Shown here: positions 20,597 to 31,930 of the stretch, piece by piece | How positions within the stretch are numbered: position 1 is the first letter of the stretch | Layout: each line of letters opens with the position of its first letter | From: Tenrec ecaudatus | Lineage: Eukaryota > Chordata > Mammalia > Afrosoricida > Tenrecidae | DNA length: 64,000 bases | Assembly (NCBI RefSeq): GCF_050624435.1 | Contig: NC_134535.1 | Span: forward strand, 130,810,731 to 130,874,730 | Direction of reading: 5' to 3' | Translations under genes and position numbers: made by a program | Notes under the pieces: model-generated | The model's input: the letters and a program-made list of their open reading frames with translations, nothing else | Database searches by the model: none | Told to the model about the DNA's origin: nothing

Positions 20597-23074
20597 GGGC
20601 CGCCTGCCTGTCACAATCACATCACCCTGATCTGTTCCTTTCATAGCACCTACCACCTCCAGCACCTGTGGCTGCCACCCTACCTACCTACCCACCCACC
20701 CCCCAGCTCGAGCTCAGAGGAAACACGCGGGGGCGCCTTCTTTGCCCATGCGCTGCTGAATCACCAGCACGTAGAACATAGCAGGTGTTGAGAGCCCTTG
20801 TTGCCTTGGTGAGCGAGGGAACACACTACTGAGAGGCAGGTGGAGGCACGCCTTCGCTCATGGAGCTCTTAGGAGTGCTTGAGGGCCAGGAGCAGGCCCA
20901 GGGGCCTTCATACCAGTACCTCAGCGTTCGGCTGAGTTATGTTGCCCTTCAGCTGGGATTTCCTGTGAAGGGAGGGTTCTCCCGCCACAGTAAATCCAAC
21001 TTGAAAGACTTCTGAGGCCTGTGTCGGCTCTGAGTTGAAATCATTATTGCTGCAGCCAGAAACCCAGGAAGGGGCCAGCAGCTCGAGCAGGCATGTCAGA
21101 CACCCAGCGTGGCTATTCGCCAGGTCATTTCTCCTTGGCTTGAGGCTTCATTGTAGGGTTGGTTTGGCTCAGTGTCATGAGTAGGTGGCCAGGGTTCATC
21201 CGGGAATGACTTTGGTGAGGAGAGTCCTACGCCATGTGTGGAACAGCCCCCAGCCTGGGAGCAAGCATTGAACCTTCTGAGGTGGATAAGCCACCCAATG
21301 ATGGCTGAGAGTTACCTATTAGGTTAGCTATCACTGTCCTCGTCCTCCCTGGAGTGTCCCCAGGCCAACTAGCCAGACGTGCCGCGTGCCCAGCCGATGA
21401 AATTCCTCCACCCGATATTTACCACAACCATGTGCCTCCTGGGGTCTCCAAACACGTTTCCATGCCCAGCATTCTCACCTAAGTATCTCTTCCTAGGAAT
21501 ACACTTTTAAATGGCCAAGTGCCCCTGGCATTGCACACGGTGCCCCACCGTGGGGCCCGCGATACCCGCTCACCACTCCGATGACCAAAGCCCGGTGGGG
21601 AAGGCGGTCTGCTGGTGTGGCTTGCTTGGATGGTTGAGGAGCTTGCCTATGGAGAGACACGGGCGTGCAGAATGGAATCCCTCGCTCGTCTCCCTGGGAC
21701 TGTTGACCGTTCCATCTTGCACGTGTCCGCACCTCGGGCTGAGACCCGCTCTGGGTTCCTCAGGTTTGGGATGAGACGGCACCCACCACAGGGCAGGCGG
21801 AGTTAGGGGTGAGCAAGCAATTCCTATTGACCAGCACCAGCTGTTAGCCCCAAGAAATACACGAGCACCCTGACCTCAGAGAGTCTGGTCGTTGGAGAGA
21901 TGAAACTCAGCCCCCAGGAGAGACGAGAGGACAGCTGAGTGCGGACTGCCTGGCGCCCACCCCGGCCACAGCTGGAGCTGAGGGTGGAGCTGGGCGGGCC
22001 TGAGGGAAGGCAGCAAGCATTGCATGCCTTTCCAGTCCTCATCAGTCCTCTGGGGGAGTGGTCTCTGGCGCCCAGGGTGCTGTGCATGTGCACACCCGAG
22101 CTAAACCTGCCAAGTTTATTGGCGAGGAACCCCAGGGCCCGATGCTTCAGGGACATCTGTTGAAACTAAAACTATGGTCTGAGAAACACAGCTGTGGGGC
22201 AGTTTGAGAAAAAGAAATGCTGGGCCCGGCACTGCCGACAGTGATGGCGGTGTAGGTATATAGACGGCACATCTTCCTGTCCGATGTCAGACGCTTGGTC
22301 TATCTGTGGGGAGGCCCGAGGCTAGCCAAGCACGCTTTTCCTCCTCCGCGATGCTCTCCAGCAGGCCGCTCCTGAGTTCCCACTTCCACGACTATGGACA
22401 GTTTGAAAGCAATGTGGAGGGGCGGGGGGCACGCCTGACTCCCCCAAAGGAGAAGGAGAATCTAACTCCATACAGGACAGTTGACACAAGGCAGAGGGCA
22501 GGCCTGCGTCCATCCCCATCTCGCTCCACCTGTTCTTCCGACAGCGCTCTCCTCTACTGAATCCCATAGTCTGCTGTCACGGCCACAGAGAGTTCCAACA
22601 ATACTCACGATGAAGGGTCTGGGTTCTTGTTTGTTCAGGTTCACAGCGTTTGCAGTCAGGATACAGCTGTTGGCCCACAGGAACCCTTGCCCTCAGCCAG
22701 TAGCTAAACCTCCCCCGACTCCTCAGCCTCTCAGCCACGTGGTCCCTTGGCTTCTGCCGTGGTGGCCCAGGAAGCCCGCCTGTGGCTCTGCCTCAGTCCC
22801 ATGGCTTGGGTGTGGCCCCTCTGTTCTGTCTCGCGGTCTCCAGGCCTCAGCCCCTGGTCTCCGTGCGCCTCTGGCCTCTGCCTCTAGCGCTTCAGACACT
22901 GATATCGAACGTGCTCTGTTGGTGGGTCTTCGGACGGGACTGGGCCTTCTCTCTGCATTTCTGAGTTGGCTCTTAGACACAGAGGAGTCGCTTTGATGGA
23001 GATATGGCTTTTTAGCTCTCAGCAGCCCACACCCCCAGGAAACAAAGATTGTGACTTGGGTCACTTCCTCGCCA
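20597..23074. other. Long repeat-poor stretch of intron 1
   Basis: About 2.5 kb without recognised SINE, LINE or LTR, moderately GC-rich with scattered CpGs near 22.2-22.5 kb. Open frames up to 171 codons lack recognisable content. The low repeat load makes it a candidate for intronic regulatory sequence. Confidence 0.45.
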
Positions 23075-23160
23075 ACGGTGGAGACTGAGTCCCACCTTAA
23101 TCCTACCCCTTAGCAGAAAACTACTCCCTCTGAAATGGGATTATAGCCACAGGTAGGGAC
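23075..23160 (-). mobile_element. MLT1-like LTR fragment
   Basis: ACCTTAATCCTACCCCTTAG and CTGAAATGGGATTATAGCCACAG resemble the mammalian MLT1 internal motif (ATGGGATTATATCCACAG). Very short. Confidence 0.4.
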
Positions 23161-23174
23161 AAAATAATCATAAT

Positions 23175-23375
23175 AAAACTAATTGCCATCAAGTCGGTGC
23201 CAATGCTTAGCAAGCCCGCAGGACAGGTGAGCACGGCCCCTGTGAGTTTCTGAGACTGTCACTCTTTACCGGAGTAGAAAGCTCCGTCTTTCTCCTGCAG
23301 AGCGGCTGGTGATTTTGAACTGCTGACCTTGCGGTCACCAGTCCAACTCATAAGCATTGACACCACAGGCTCCTG
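23175..23375 (-). repeat. AfroSINE (antisense)
   Basis: ATTGCCATCAAGTCGGTGCC to GACACCACAGGCTCCTG, with TGAACTGCTGACCTTGCGG in place. Confidence 0.9.
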
Positions 23376-23789
23376 CAGGCACAGGTGAAGAGGCCAGCAT
23401 GTGTACTGCCTCACAATTGGGATTATGGGCAGAAGAGCCATGTTGATTAACTACGTCTCAGAGGGAAGCTGCCCCCTCCCCTTTTCCATGCCCACTAAAC
23501 ACATGGCTCTTTTATAACATTGAGGGGACTTTGCTGCAAAATTCCAAGAATTGAGGGTGTCACAGAGAGTCAAGAAATGTTATGGAAAATGGCCCGGAGG
23601 GTGCCTCGTCTGCTTTGAAGTGGTGAGTGGGATTCCAGAAGCCTCTTCGTTGGGAGCATGGGACAACCCCAAAGTGGTTCTCAGCCTTTTCCTGACTTAG
23701 AAAAACCACTGCCATCGTCAGTCCCAACTCAGGGGTGGGGTGAGCCTGTGTGAGTCATAGTAAAACAGTGCTGCATTCAGGCTGGGCTT

Positions 23790-23998
23790 TTTTTTAAATT
23801 AAAAGATCATTTTATTGGGGCCTCTTACAGCTCATAACAATCCAGACATCAGTTGTATCCAGTGTATTTCCACATATGTTGCCCTCATTATTTTCTAGAC
23901 ATTTACTTTCTAGTGAGCCCTTGGGATCAGCGCTTTTTTCCCCTCTCCCCACCCCCCTTGTGACCCCTTGATAAATTGTTATTATTATTATTATTAGC
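23790..23998 (-). mobile_element. L1 3' UTR (antisense)
   Basis: T-tract, ATCATTTTATTGGGGCCTC, TATGTTGCCCTCATTATTTTC, GAGCCCTTGGGATCAGC, then a TTA microsatellite at 23,976-23,997. Confidence 0.8.
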
Positions 23999-24140
23999 TG
24001 GTCAGCCTTTTCAAACGTTTTAAAGCCATTATTTCCTGAAAACGGTTTTATTAATTTTGTTGTGGTGGTTCATTCAGCATATTCAGCGAAACATAAGCCA
24101 GTTCGGCATTTTTTCACATGGACGATTCAGGGACATTGAT

Positions 24141-24653
24141 TGTGTTAGTCTGGGGACTTTAGAGAAACAAATCCACAGAAACTCATGTATAAGAGAGAGT
24201 TTTATATAAAGGTTAGGTGTGCATCAAGAAAACATCCCAACCCAGTGCTGCCCAAGCCCACGAGTCCAACATTAACCAGTACATCCAACACCAACCCACA
24301 AAGTCCTCCTCCATCTCACAAAACACACACAATGATGCCGACTGCAGGAGGAAAGCCGAGTCAGTGAACGTGTAAGCATCTCAGCGCTGGCAGGGGTCTC
24401 CACACGGCTGCTCCAGCACCCAGGGCTGCATCGGGGTAGGTCCATGTGGCTTCTCCTCAGGGATGTCTTGCAGGAAGTGAGCCTTGCCAGCTGAAGCAGG
24501 GAACTGGCTAAGGCAGCTGCACCCTGGTCCAACCATCAGAAAGCAAGAGACCCGAGAACTCAAAAGGGGAGGCTCCCTGAGGCATTGATCCCTCCGCCCT
24601 TCAATTAACCCCACATGTGTTTATCGGCCAGGTTGGCGCAATAAACTACCTCA
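24141..24653 (-). mobile_element. Solo LTR, MaLR-like family C (antisense)
   Basis: The complement runs from TGAGGTAGTTTATTGCGCC to CCCCAGACTAACACA. A perfect 5-bp duplication TTGAT flanks it (24,136-24,140 and 24,654-24,658). The left half resembles family B (GCCAACCTGGCCGATAAAC), the right half family A (CAGACTAACACA). A sister copy lies at 52.3 kb. Confidence 0.85.
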
Positions 24654-24784
24654 TTGATGATATTCTTCCAGTGGTGCAGCCATCCCCCTCTCCCTTTCTG
24701 AATCGCTTCTCCCCCCCTTTGCTTTCTCCCTCTGGTCAGGTGCTGTTGTCAATCTGAGCTCATAGAGGTAGCACTGAAGAGAGT

Positions 24785-25343
24785 ATATTTCGCAAGGCAG
24801 ACTTTCTTTTTTATTGGTTCAGTGAAACTGTTGTTTGCTTTAAGAAGACTTCAGAGAATATTTCTGGTTTAAGGATGAAAGCTGTTCTCAGGGCAATCAT
24901 TTCAGGGACTCACCCAACCGCCATGACTCTAGGAAGCCTGTAGTCCATGTGAATTGGAAAATTCTGTTCATCAGTTGTCCCCTTTCAATCAGGATTCTCC
25001 TGTGGAGTCTTTGATCACAAGTTTCCTGGTCTCCTGGCAAAGGAGGCAGTTAGCCACACCTTCCCTGTCCTCCTTAATGATTCCCCTTCCTCTGTAGCTC
25101 CAGGGAAACCAGGAGCAATTTTTGTCCCTTGAAAATGGCTACTTGGAAGCTTTTAAGACCCCAGACACTAATAGCATGCCAGGAAGTAGAACAGAAGCCC
25201 TGAATGTGTTCTGAGCTCATAGGCCAGCTAACTAGGCTGTACCTCGAAGCCACGACCATAAACCTCCAAACCAAGCAGACAGATCCCACCCCAAGGGTTT
25301 GGTCGGACATAAGCAGCCTCAGTGACATCTCTCTTTTGGTCAT
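24785..25343 (-). mobile_element. LINE (L1-type) 3' UTR remnant (antisense)
   Basis: AAGAAGACTTCAGAGAATAT, CTCAGGGCAATCATTTCAGG, TCTCCTGGCAAAGGAGGCAG, CACACCTTCCCTGTCCTCC and AAGCTTTTAAGACCCCAGAC follow in the order I recall for an afrotherian L1 3' UTR. No reading frame. Bounded on the right by a solo LTR. Confidence 0.6.
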
Positions 25344-25895
25344 TGTGGTAGTTACATAATCTGGTGTCGCCTTGACAGGATTACAAGTGAATGGGGTAGG
25401 GTCTGGCCTATCAATCAAGACATAACCAATGAGGCCTCTGTATGGGCACGGCCTTCTCCTGAGAATTCTGGGAACTCCTGCATTTCCTCCTTGGAGGGAG
25501 GAGACACTTCTCTCTGCTCACTCCCTGAGAGATGCTTTACTGACAAGACACATGGCACCATGCCCTGGGAGCTGGAGAAGCCACATGGACCTCCCCTGAT
25601 GCCACCAGACCTCTGAAGCTGGAGAAGCCACGTAGATGCCCTGCCAGTGCTGAGAAACTTACAATGCCACTGGATCCAGAAGACTTCCCACTCACTGGCC
25701 TCTGATCCTCCTGCATTCAGCATCATTGCATGTATTTCATGAGTCTGAAGAGAATGTTATAGATTGGTATTGGACATTTGGGCTACTATTGGAGTTACAG
25801 ACTTGATCTGGACTGGGCTGAGATGTTTTCTCAATATTCAACTGCTCCCGTGTATAAAACTCTTTCTTATACACATATATACCCAGACTAACACA
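25344..25895 (+). mobile_element. Solo LTR, MaLR-like family A (sense)
   Basis: TGTGGTAGTTACATAATCTGG to ACCCAGACTAACACA, with an internal partial duplication: CTGGAGAAGCCAC occurs twice, at 25,571 and 25,619. No clear target duplication. Confidence 0.8.
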
Positions 25896-25979
25896 CACTC
25901 AATGTGAGTTAGTTATTTGTATCTTTGGAACGCCACGCAGCCTTTCCCTTCAGTATATCCAGGTTTCTGCCATCCTGCT

Positions 25980-26185
25980 TCAGGAACCTTGGTGGTGTAC
26001 TGGGTTATGAATTAGGCTGCTTGCTGCAAAGTCAGCAGTTCGAAACCACAACTCAGGAGAAGGATGGGGCTTTCTGTTTCATAAAGATTTAGAGTCTCAG
26101 AAACCCAGGGGGGAAGTTCTACTGTGTCCTACAGGGTTTCTATGAGTTGGAATCAGTTCAATGGCCGTGAGTTTGGTGGTCTGGG
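25980..26185 (+). repeat. AfroSINE
   Basis: AGGAACCTTGGTGGTGTACTG to ATGAGTTGGAATCAGTTCAA, then GAGTTTGGTGG. Confidence 0.9.
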
Positions 26186-26204
26186 GGACCTTCCTGCTTT
26201 AACA

Positions 26205-26312
<108 letters not shown>

Positions 26313-26439
26313 CAGCTTAGGTCATTTATATATATATCAGCTTAGGTCATTGACTAACAGACTAGTGCATTTGAAAAACTCAGAAGAAGAAAAAAAGGAA
26401 AGTAGAGACAAGTGCTAACCAGTTTGAGGTTTAGACAAA

Positions 26440-26690
26440 ATTCAGAAGTAAAATGTTCTCAAATATTTCACTTGACTTGGATCAACCATCAATGTCCATG
26501 GAGTGGAATCAAAAAAAAATCACAGAATGTATCATTTTGGCCTAATCTGTTGCAAAATATCTTTTTAGTGCTAAAAAGTAAATATGTTACTTTGAGGATC
26601 GAGAGACCCCTGGCCCAAGCCGTGGTACCTTCAGATGCCTCATATGCATGCGTGTGGAAACTGGACAATGAATAAGGAAGACCAAAGAAT
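26440..26690 (+). mobile_element. RTE LINE fragment (sense)
   Basis: ACTTGGATCAACCATCAATG, TGTTGCAAAATATCTTTTTAG, GACCCCTGGCCCAAGCCGTGG, TCATATGCATGCGTGTGGAAA, CTGGACAATGAATAAGGAAG. These follow the RTE reverse-transcriptase C-terminal region. Stops are frequent. Confidence 0.65.
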
Positions 26691-26699
26691 AAAACACGG

Positions 26700-28005
26700 C
26701 CCGGTCCTACACCACCCTCACAAGCGTGCCCCTGTGGCAGCCAAGGTCAATCCATCCTGTCAAGGGTCTTCTTCTTTCCGCCTGCCCCTCTACTTGACCA
26801 AACAGGATGCCTTTTTCCATGAATTGGTGACTTCTGGTAACATATCCAAACACGTGAGAGGAGGCCTCACCAGCTGTGGCAGTTACATAATCTGTCAACT
26901 TGAGCAAAGGGGTGGGGTCTAGCCTTTCAATCAGGGCATAGCCAAGGAAGCTTCTGGGTGGGCATGGCCTTCTCCTAAGGATTCTGGGAACTCCTGTCTT
27001 CCTCCCTGGAGGCAGGACACACACACACTTTCTCTCTGGTCATCTTCCTGCTGACAAGACACATGAAGCCATGCTGATGGAGCCAGAGGCCTGGAGCTGG
27101 AGGAGCCACGTGGTGACTCATGCCAGGGCTGATATAATTCCACCGCCACTGGATCCTCAAGACTTTCCACCCACTGGCCAGTGATCTTCCTGCATTCGGC
27201 GTCTTTGCATGTGTTGTTCGAGTCTGAAGATTAATTCATAGACAGGTATTGGACATATGGGCTAATATCAGACTTATGGACTTGATCTGGACTGGGCTGG
27301 GATGTTTTCTCAATCTACAATTACTCTTTGATATATACCTCTTTCTTATACACACATAAGTGTCTGTGGATTTGTTTCTCACGTCAACCCAGACTAACAC
27401 ACCATCCTTGCCTCTAAGGAGCATTCTGGCTGTACTTCTTCCCAGACAGATTGGTTTGTTGTTTTGCCAGTCCATGGAACGTTCCGTATTCTTTGCCAGC
27501 ACCGTAATTCCAAGGCATTGATTCTTGTCTCGTCTCCCTTACCCAGTGCTCAACTTCACATGCACATGAGGATATTGAAAATACCATGACTCGGGTCACG
27601 GGTACTTTATTCCTCAAAGTGACCTCCTTGCTCTTATACACTCTAAAGAGTAGCAGATTTGTCCATTGTAATGTGTCGCTTGATCTCTTGACTACTTCCA
27701 GGAGCATTGATTGTGGATCCGAGCAAAATGCGATCCTTGGCATCTTCAGCCTTTCTCTGTTTATCACGATGCTCCCTCTCACTCCATTTGGGGGATTGCT
27801 GTTTCTTTCCATCAAGTTGTAACCCAGCAAAGGCCGCAGTGAGGTGGGGTCAGCTGCATGCCACAGGTTGTTAATAAGCCTTCCTCCAATCTGATGTCAT
27901 GTTTTCCTTCCTAAAATCCACTTCTTTGATGATTTGCTCAGCACATAAATTGAGTAAGTATGGTGGGAAGGCAACCCTGACTCACACCTTTGTTGACTTT
28001 AAACT
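26700..28005 (-). mobile_element. RTE LINE fragment (antisense), split by an LTR
   Basis: Reads as the complement of the same RTE region, in two parts: 26,700-26,874 (AAGGTCAATCCATCCTGTC, CACGTGAGAGGAGGCCTC) and 27,402-28,005 (AAGGAGCATTCTGGCTGTAC, GACTCGGGTCACGGGTACTT, CAGGTTGTTAATAAGCC, AACCCTGACTCACACC). The family-A LTR sits between them. About 0.8 kb of RTE, the largest RTE piece in the window, with broken frames. Confidence 0.75.
26875..27401 (+). mobile_element. Solo LTR, MaLR-like family A, inserted in RTE
   Basis: TGTGGCAGTTACATAATCTG to ACCCAGACTAACACA. It interrupts an antisense RTE whose two sides are contiguous in the family, so the LTR is younger. Contains a short CACACACA run at 27,019. 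Confidence 0.85.
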
Positions 28006-28164
28006 GTATAAGTCCTGGGAACGGTAAACAAGAAAGATGGGGGTCAAAGAAACCCCACCTCCTGCCGTTGTTTTGTTTTCATTTTGATGTAAAAAGAAGT
28101 GGATTAGAAAAAGTCCTGATTGAAGTTAGTAGTTTGAGCACAGAAAACCAAACTCCACTGCCCC

Positions 28165-28612
28165 CAATTCTATATAAGGGTTCTGAGGTTTCCCAGGCTG
28201 TAAGTCTTTATAGTAACAGATAGCCTCATCTTTCACCCGCAGAACAGCTGGTGGATTTGAACCAGCAACCTCTTGGGTAGTACTCCAAAGCTGAATGAAC
28301 TACGAGGACTCTATGGAGCTTCCAAGGCTGTAGATCTTTACAGAAGCAAATAGCGGGTTCAAACCACTGACTTTGTGATTAGCCGTCTGTCTATGCTTGA
28401 CGGATTGCCTTACCGGAGGACCCAAATCCTAACCCAGCTCACTGCCATCAAGTCGATTCTGACTTCATAGCGACCCTATGTAAGGTTTTCAAATCTAAAT
28501 CTTGATGGGAGCAGCTAGCCTGTGCTTTCTCCCCTGAAGAGGGGGTGTGAGTTTGAATCACCAACTTCAGGGTGACCAGTCCAACACCTGCCCAGCAGCA
28601 CCTCTAGTTACA
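28165..28612 (-). repeat. Three degraded AfroSINE pieces (antisense)
   Basis: Pieces at about 28,165-28,320 (CAGCTGGTGGATTTGAACCAG), 28,305-28,420 (GCGGGTTCAAACCACTGAC) and 28,440-28,612 (ACTGCCATCAAGTCGATTCTG to CCAGCAGCACC). All run the same way. Confidence 0.7.
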
Positions 28613-29027
28613 GTGAGGCTGATCAAGGGCAGAGGAGGGGGGAGAAGAGAAGAGCAACCATTAGCTAATCTTAACAGGAGTGAATGAACCCAGGCTTCCC
28701 TTTACGGAGTCAGTGGTGGCATCTAGCCACAAGGCGCCCTGTGGCCCTCCACATACCTGCAACCAGGATACCTTTTGAAATTTAAGTTGAGTAAGGTTGG
28801 CTTCAAAACAGGAAAGAAAAGATTAGCACTTTAAGTTAAAAAGACAACTGGTGGTATTAACATTTGATCAGGAACTCTTTTTACGGTCCTGTTGGGTTTC
28901 ATGGGTAAGAAAAACCTTAAGCGCAATGTCAGATGTCCATGATCCGTTTTTCTCTTCAACGGTGGATGTTTTCTGAATCCCGTATGGTAGATGCATGACG
29001 GGCTGGAACATGGTCTCTAAGGGGTGT
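28613..29027. other. Unassigned intronic sequence
   Basis: No repeat or exon recognised. Confidence 0.4.
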
Positions 29028-29306
29028 TGTGTTAGGCTGGGTTGACTAGAGCAATTCAGCAACATTCCTGTATGTGGAAGAAAGAGCTTTATATCAAGGA
29101 GTAATTATACATCAATAAAACAACCCAGCCCAGTCCAACTCAAGTTCGTTAAGTCCGATACTAGTCCCTAAGTCCCTCTCCAGACTCGCGTGGCCACATA
29201 CAGTGACGCAGAATGCAGGACCATCACAGCCTTTGGGTGCAGAGTCCCAGGGACCCAATGGTGGTGGCTCTGGGAGCTCTCCAAGTGACCCAGTAACAGG
29301 AAGGTG

Positions 29307-29338
<32 letters not shown>

Positions 29339-29472
29339 CAGTTCCCAGGACCCTGCTTATGAGAAGGCCACACCCACAGAGGCATCATCAGTCTGTGACC
29401 TGATTGACAGGGTGGAGACTCCACCCCTACACTTGATTTATCAAGTTGACTCGAAATTATCTAACTATCACG
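29028..29472 (-). mobile_element. Solo LTR, MaLR-like family A (antisense, diverged)
   Basis: TGTGTTAGGCTGGGTTGACT through CAACCCAGCCCAGTCCAAC and CCTGATTGACAGGGTGGAGA to ACTATCACG. Shorter than the other copies. Carries a (GA)13 run at 29,313-29,338 at the point where the 58.6-kb copy also has GA runs. Confidence 0.75.
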
Positions 29473-29748
29473 GATGCCAACTGCTTTTGTATGACCTGCA
29501 AGCTTAGAGTAGTTGGAATCCCAAACCAGTACCCGGGAAGAACGTGGGACAGAGACCACATGTGGTCCTGGAGCTGTATGAGAAACACTGGCCAGTCCCT
29601 AACCACTCCAGCATCAGCCGCAGAGGGTGACCAGCTAAGCAGCGTGATGGCTCTCAGGGCCGCCCTCTCAGATACCCCACCCCATTCGCACCTGCAGTTT
29701 GAGAATCAGGTTGGTTGCTTTGTTTTCTTGTCTTAGAGTTCTCCAGGT

Positions 29749-29955
29749 GATCCTAAGGAGCATGGGTGATGCACACGTTAACCACTTGACTGCTAACCTA
29801 AAGGTCAGCGGGTCAAACCCACCAGCCACTCCATGAGGGAAATAAAGGCCTGGTGACCAGCTCCCATAAGATCTACAGTCTTGGAAGCCCCACGGGACAC
29901 TCCCATCCTGTCACCTAGGGCTCTCCTGAGTCAGAAGTGACTTGGGGGGTCACAC
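29749..29955 (+). repeat. AfroSINE
   Basis: CCTAAGGAGCATGGGTGATG, AAAGGTCAGCGGGTCAAACC, TCTTGGAAGCCCCACGGG, CTGAGTCAGAAGTGACTTGG. Confidence 0.75.
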
Positions 29956-30029
29956 AGCCACATCATCAGCAGGTGCTCCTAATGCTGACTGAAGTTGCGG
30001 AGCACCATTCCTGGTGGTCTTTCTCACAG

Positions 30030-30140
30030 GGAGTTCAGTACCTGCAGCATCCAGTTACCCAGGAGCTTGTTAGAAATCAGGATCTCCGGCCTTGGGGGAC
30101 TGCATCCCCTACAAGACAGCCAGATTATGTCATTCCATAA
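30030..30140. mobile_element. MER5A-like hAT fragment
   Basis: GCAGCATCCAGTTACCCAGG, AGCTTGTTAGAAATCAGGATC and TCCGGCCTTGGGGGACTGC match the central part of MER5A. Both termini are lost. Confidence 0.5.
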
Positions 30141-30411
30141 CCACCAGCCATAGGCCATGCCACAGTGGCCCAACTACATCTTACATAACTGCAAACCCCC
30201 CGGCAAATCCTGGCCTAGCCAAATGACCACATCACCTCAACCGCCTCGGTCAGCAGCACTCTCGCCTCACACCTCAGCTGGTGTTACTGCCAGACATGCA
30301 CCATAACCGCGCAAAATAGATTTTTTTAATGTACTAGTGTCCAAATAACTATGAGATAATGAAGTAATGAATAAGTGAGGAGTTAGTGCAATCATTTTAG
30401 TGCTGGCCCTT

Positions 30412-31205
30412 GTTTGGGGGTTTTGTTTTGAAATCATTTTATTGGGGGCTCCTATAGCTCTTATAACATTCCATACATCAGTTGTATCAAGCATATTTGT
30501 ACATATGTTGCCATCATCATTTCCAAACATTTTCTACTTGAGCCCATGGTATAAGTTCCTCTTTTTAACCCTCCCTCCCCATCCTCCCACCCTCGTGAAT
30601 CCTTGATCAATTATATATTATAATTGCTATTTCATATTTTACACTGTCCATTGTCTCCCTTCACCCACATTTCTGTTATTCATCCCCTTTGGGGGGGCTA
30701 TATATCTAATCTTGTGATGGGTTCCCCCTTTCTCCCCCTTCCCCCTACCTGACCATCCCCTGCCCTCATGACATTGCTCCTTCCATGACTGTTCCTGAGG
30801 GGTTTATCTGTCCTGAATTCCATGTGTCCAAAGCTCTTATCTGTACCAACGTGTGTTCTCTGGTCCAGCCAGATTTTGTAAGTTAGAACTGGGTAGGGTA
30901 GTGAGGTGGGGGGAGGAATATTCGGGAACTAGGGGAATGATGTGTGATTTGTCGGTGCTATACTATGCCTTGGTTGACTCAGCCCTTTCACCACTTCTGT
31001 TGGGGGATGTCCAGTTATCCACAGATGGACGTTGAGTCTCCACTCCAAACCTCATCATTTGCATCAATATAGTTGTTTGTTTAGGATCTTTTGATGCTTG
31101 GTACCTGATCCCTGTCAACACCTCATGATCACACAGGCTAGTGTGCTGCTCACCTGTGGGAGCTTATTTGCTTTCCTGCTAGATGGCTGTTGCCCTTGTT
31201 TTTTT
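30412..31205 (-). mobile_element. L1 3' UTR (antisense), longest in the window
   Basis: About 800 bp. ATCATTTTATTGGGGGCTCC, TGTTGCCATCATCATTTCC, TTCACCCACATTTCTGTTA, ATCTGTCCTGAATTCCATG, TGTTCTCTGGTCCAGCCAG, GGGGGATGTCCAGTTATCC, GGTACCTGATCCCTGTCAAC, TGATCACACAGGCTAGTG. It gives the full order of 3' UTR landmarks seen piecemeal in the shorter copies. No coding sequence reached. Confidence 0.85.
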
Positions 31206-31213
31206 AAGCACTG

Positions 31214-31412
31214 TTGTAATTGGGTGCTGTTCAGCTGGTGCTAACTCAGGGTGACCCTGTGTATAACCGGATAGACCTGCCCCACAGGGTGCTCTAAGCT
31301 GCAGTCTCTAGGGGAGCAGACTGCCAGGTTGTTCTCTTGTGAAGCCTCTGGATGTGTCCGAACCACCAACCTTTGGGTTAGCAGCTAAGTGCTTAATTAA
31401 CCAAGGCTCCTC
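31214..31412 (-). repeat. AfroSINE (antisense, diverged)
   Basis: GTAATTGGGTGCTGTTCAGC to AACCAAGGCTCCT, with CCGAACCACCAACCTTTGGG in the middle. Directly abuts the L1. Confidence 0.75.
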
Positions 31413-31744
31413 CTAGAGCACTGCGTGTATCCAGTGGAGTAGAAAAGGGGATCTTTTGTTTGAAATACTTGGGTGGTGTTAGATAAGTTTTCTTACAAAT
31501 AGGACCTATTTGAGAAGTGCAGGGATTGAAGCAGACCTTCTGAACTCTCTTGAAATAACGTGAGTAAATTCCACGCATGCTCTGGCGGAGAGGCCTGGAC
31601 GACTGGCTTTCACCTCATAACTGAGAGGGGAATTCTGTTCTCTGAACTTCCTCTCCCAGGAGGACAGATATGCCTGGAGAAATGTCCCACCCCCAAACAG
31701 CATAGCTGGTGTGGCCTTAGTGAGAATGGCATAGGAATGGCCCC

Positions 31745-31930
31745 CGTGTGCCAGGGACTGCGTGGGGATCTTACCTATCTTATCTCCCGTCATCATCTCG
31801 GCAGCAAAAAGTCAGTGTAGGTGCCCCCATTTGATAGCTGTGAGTGTTGAGGTACACAAAGGGTCCAGACCTCTCCAAGATCCCACCGCTAGTCAATCCC
31901 AAAGAAGAGATTCAGACTCCAGAAGGGCCG
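31745..31930 (-). repeat. MIR
   Basis: TGTGCCAGGGACTGCGTGG, GTCATCATCTCGGCAGCAAA, CCCCATTTGATAGCTGTGAG, CTCCAAGATCCCACCGCTAG and AGATTCAGACTCCAGAAGG follow the mammalian-wide MIR order. Confidence 0.55.

Noticed and set aside
23660..23780. Third SPIN copy (GTGGTTCTCAGCC start)
   Set aside because: Only the first dozen bases resemble a SPIN/MER5 terminus; the following sequence (TTTTCCTGACTTAG, ACCACTGCCATCGTCAG) is not SPIN and looks like a decayed SINE tail.
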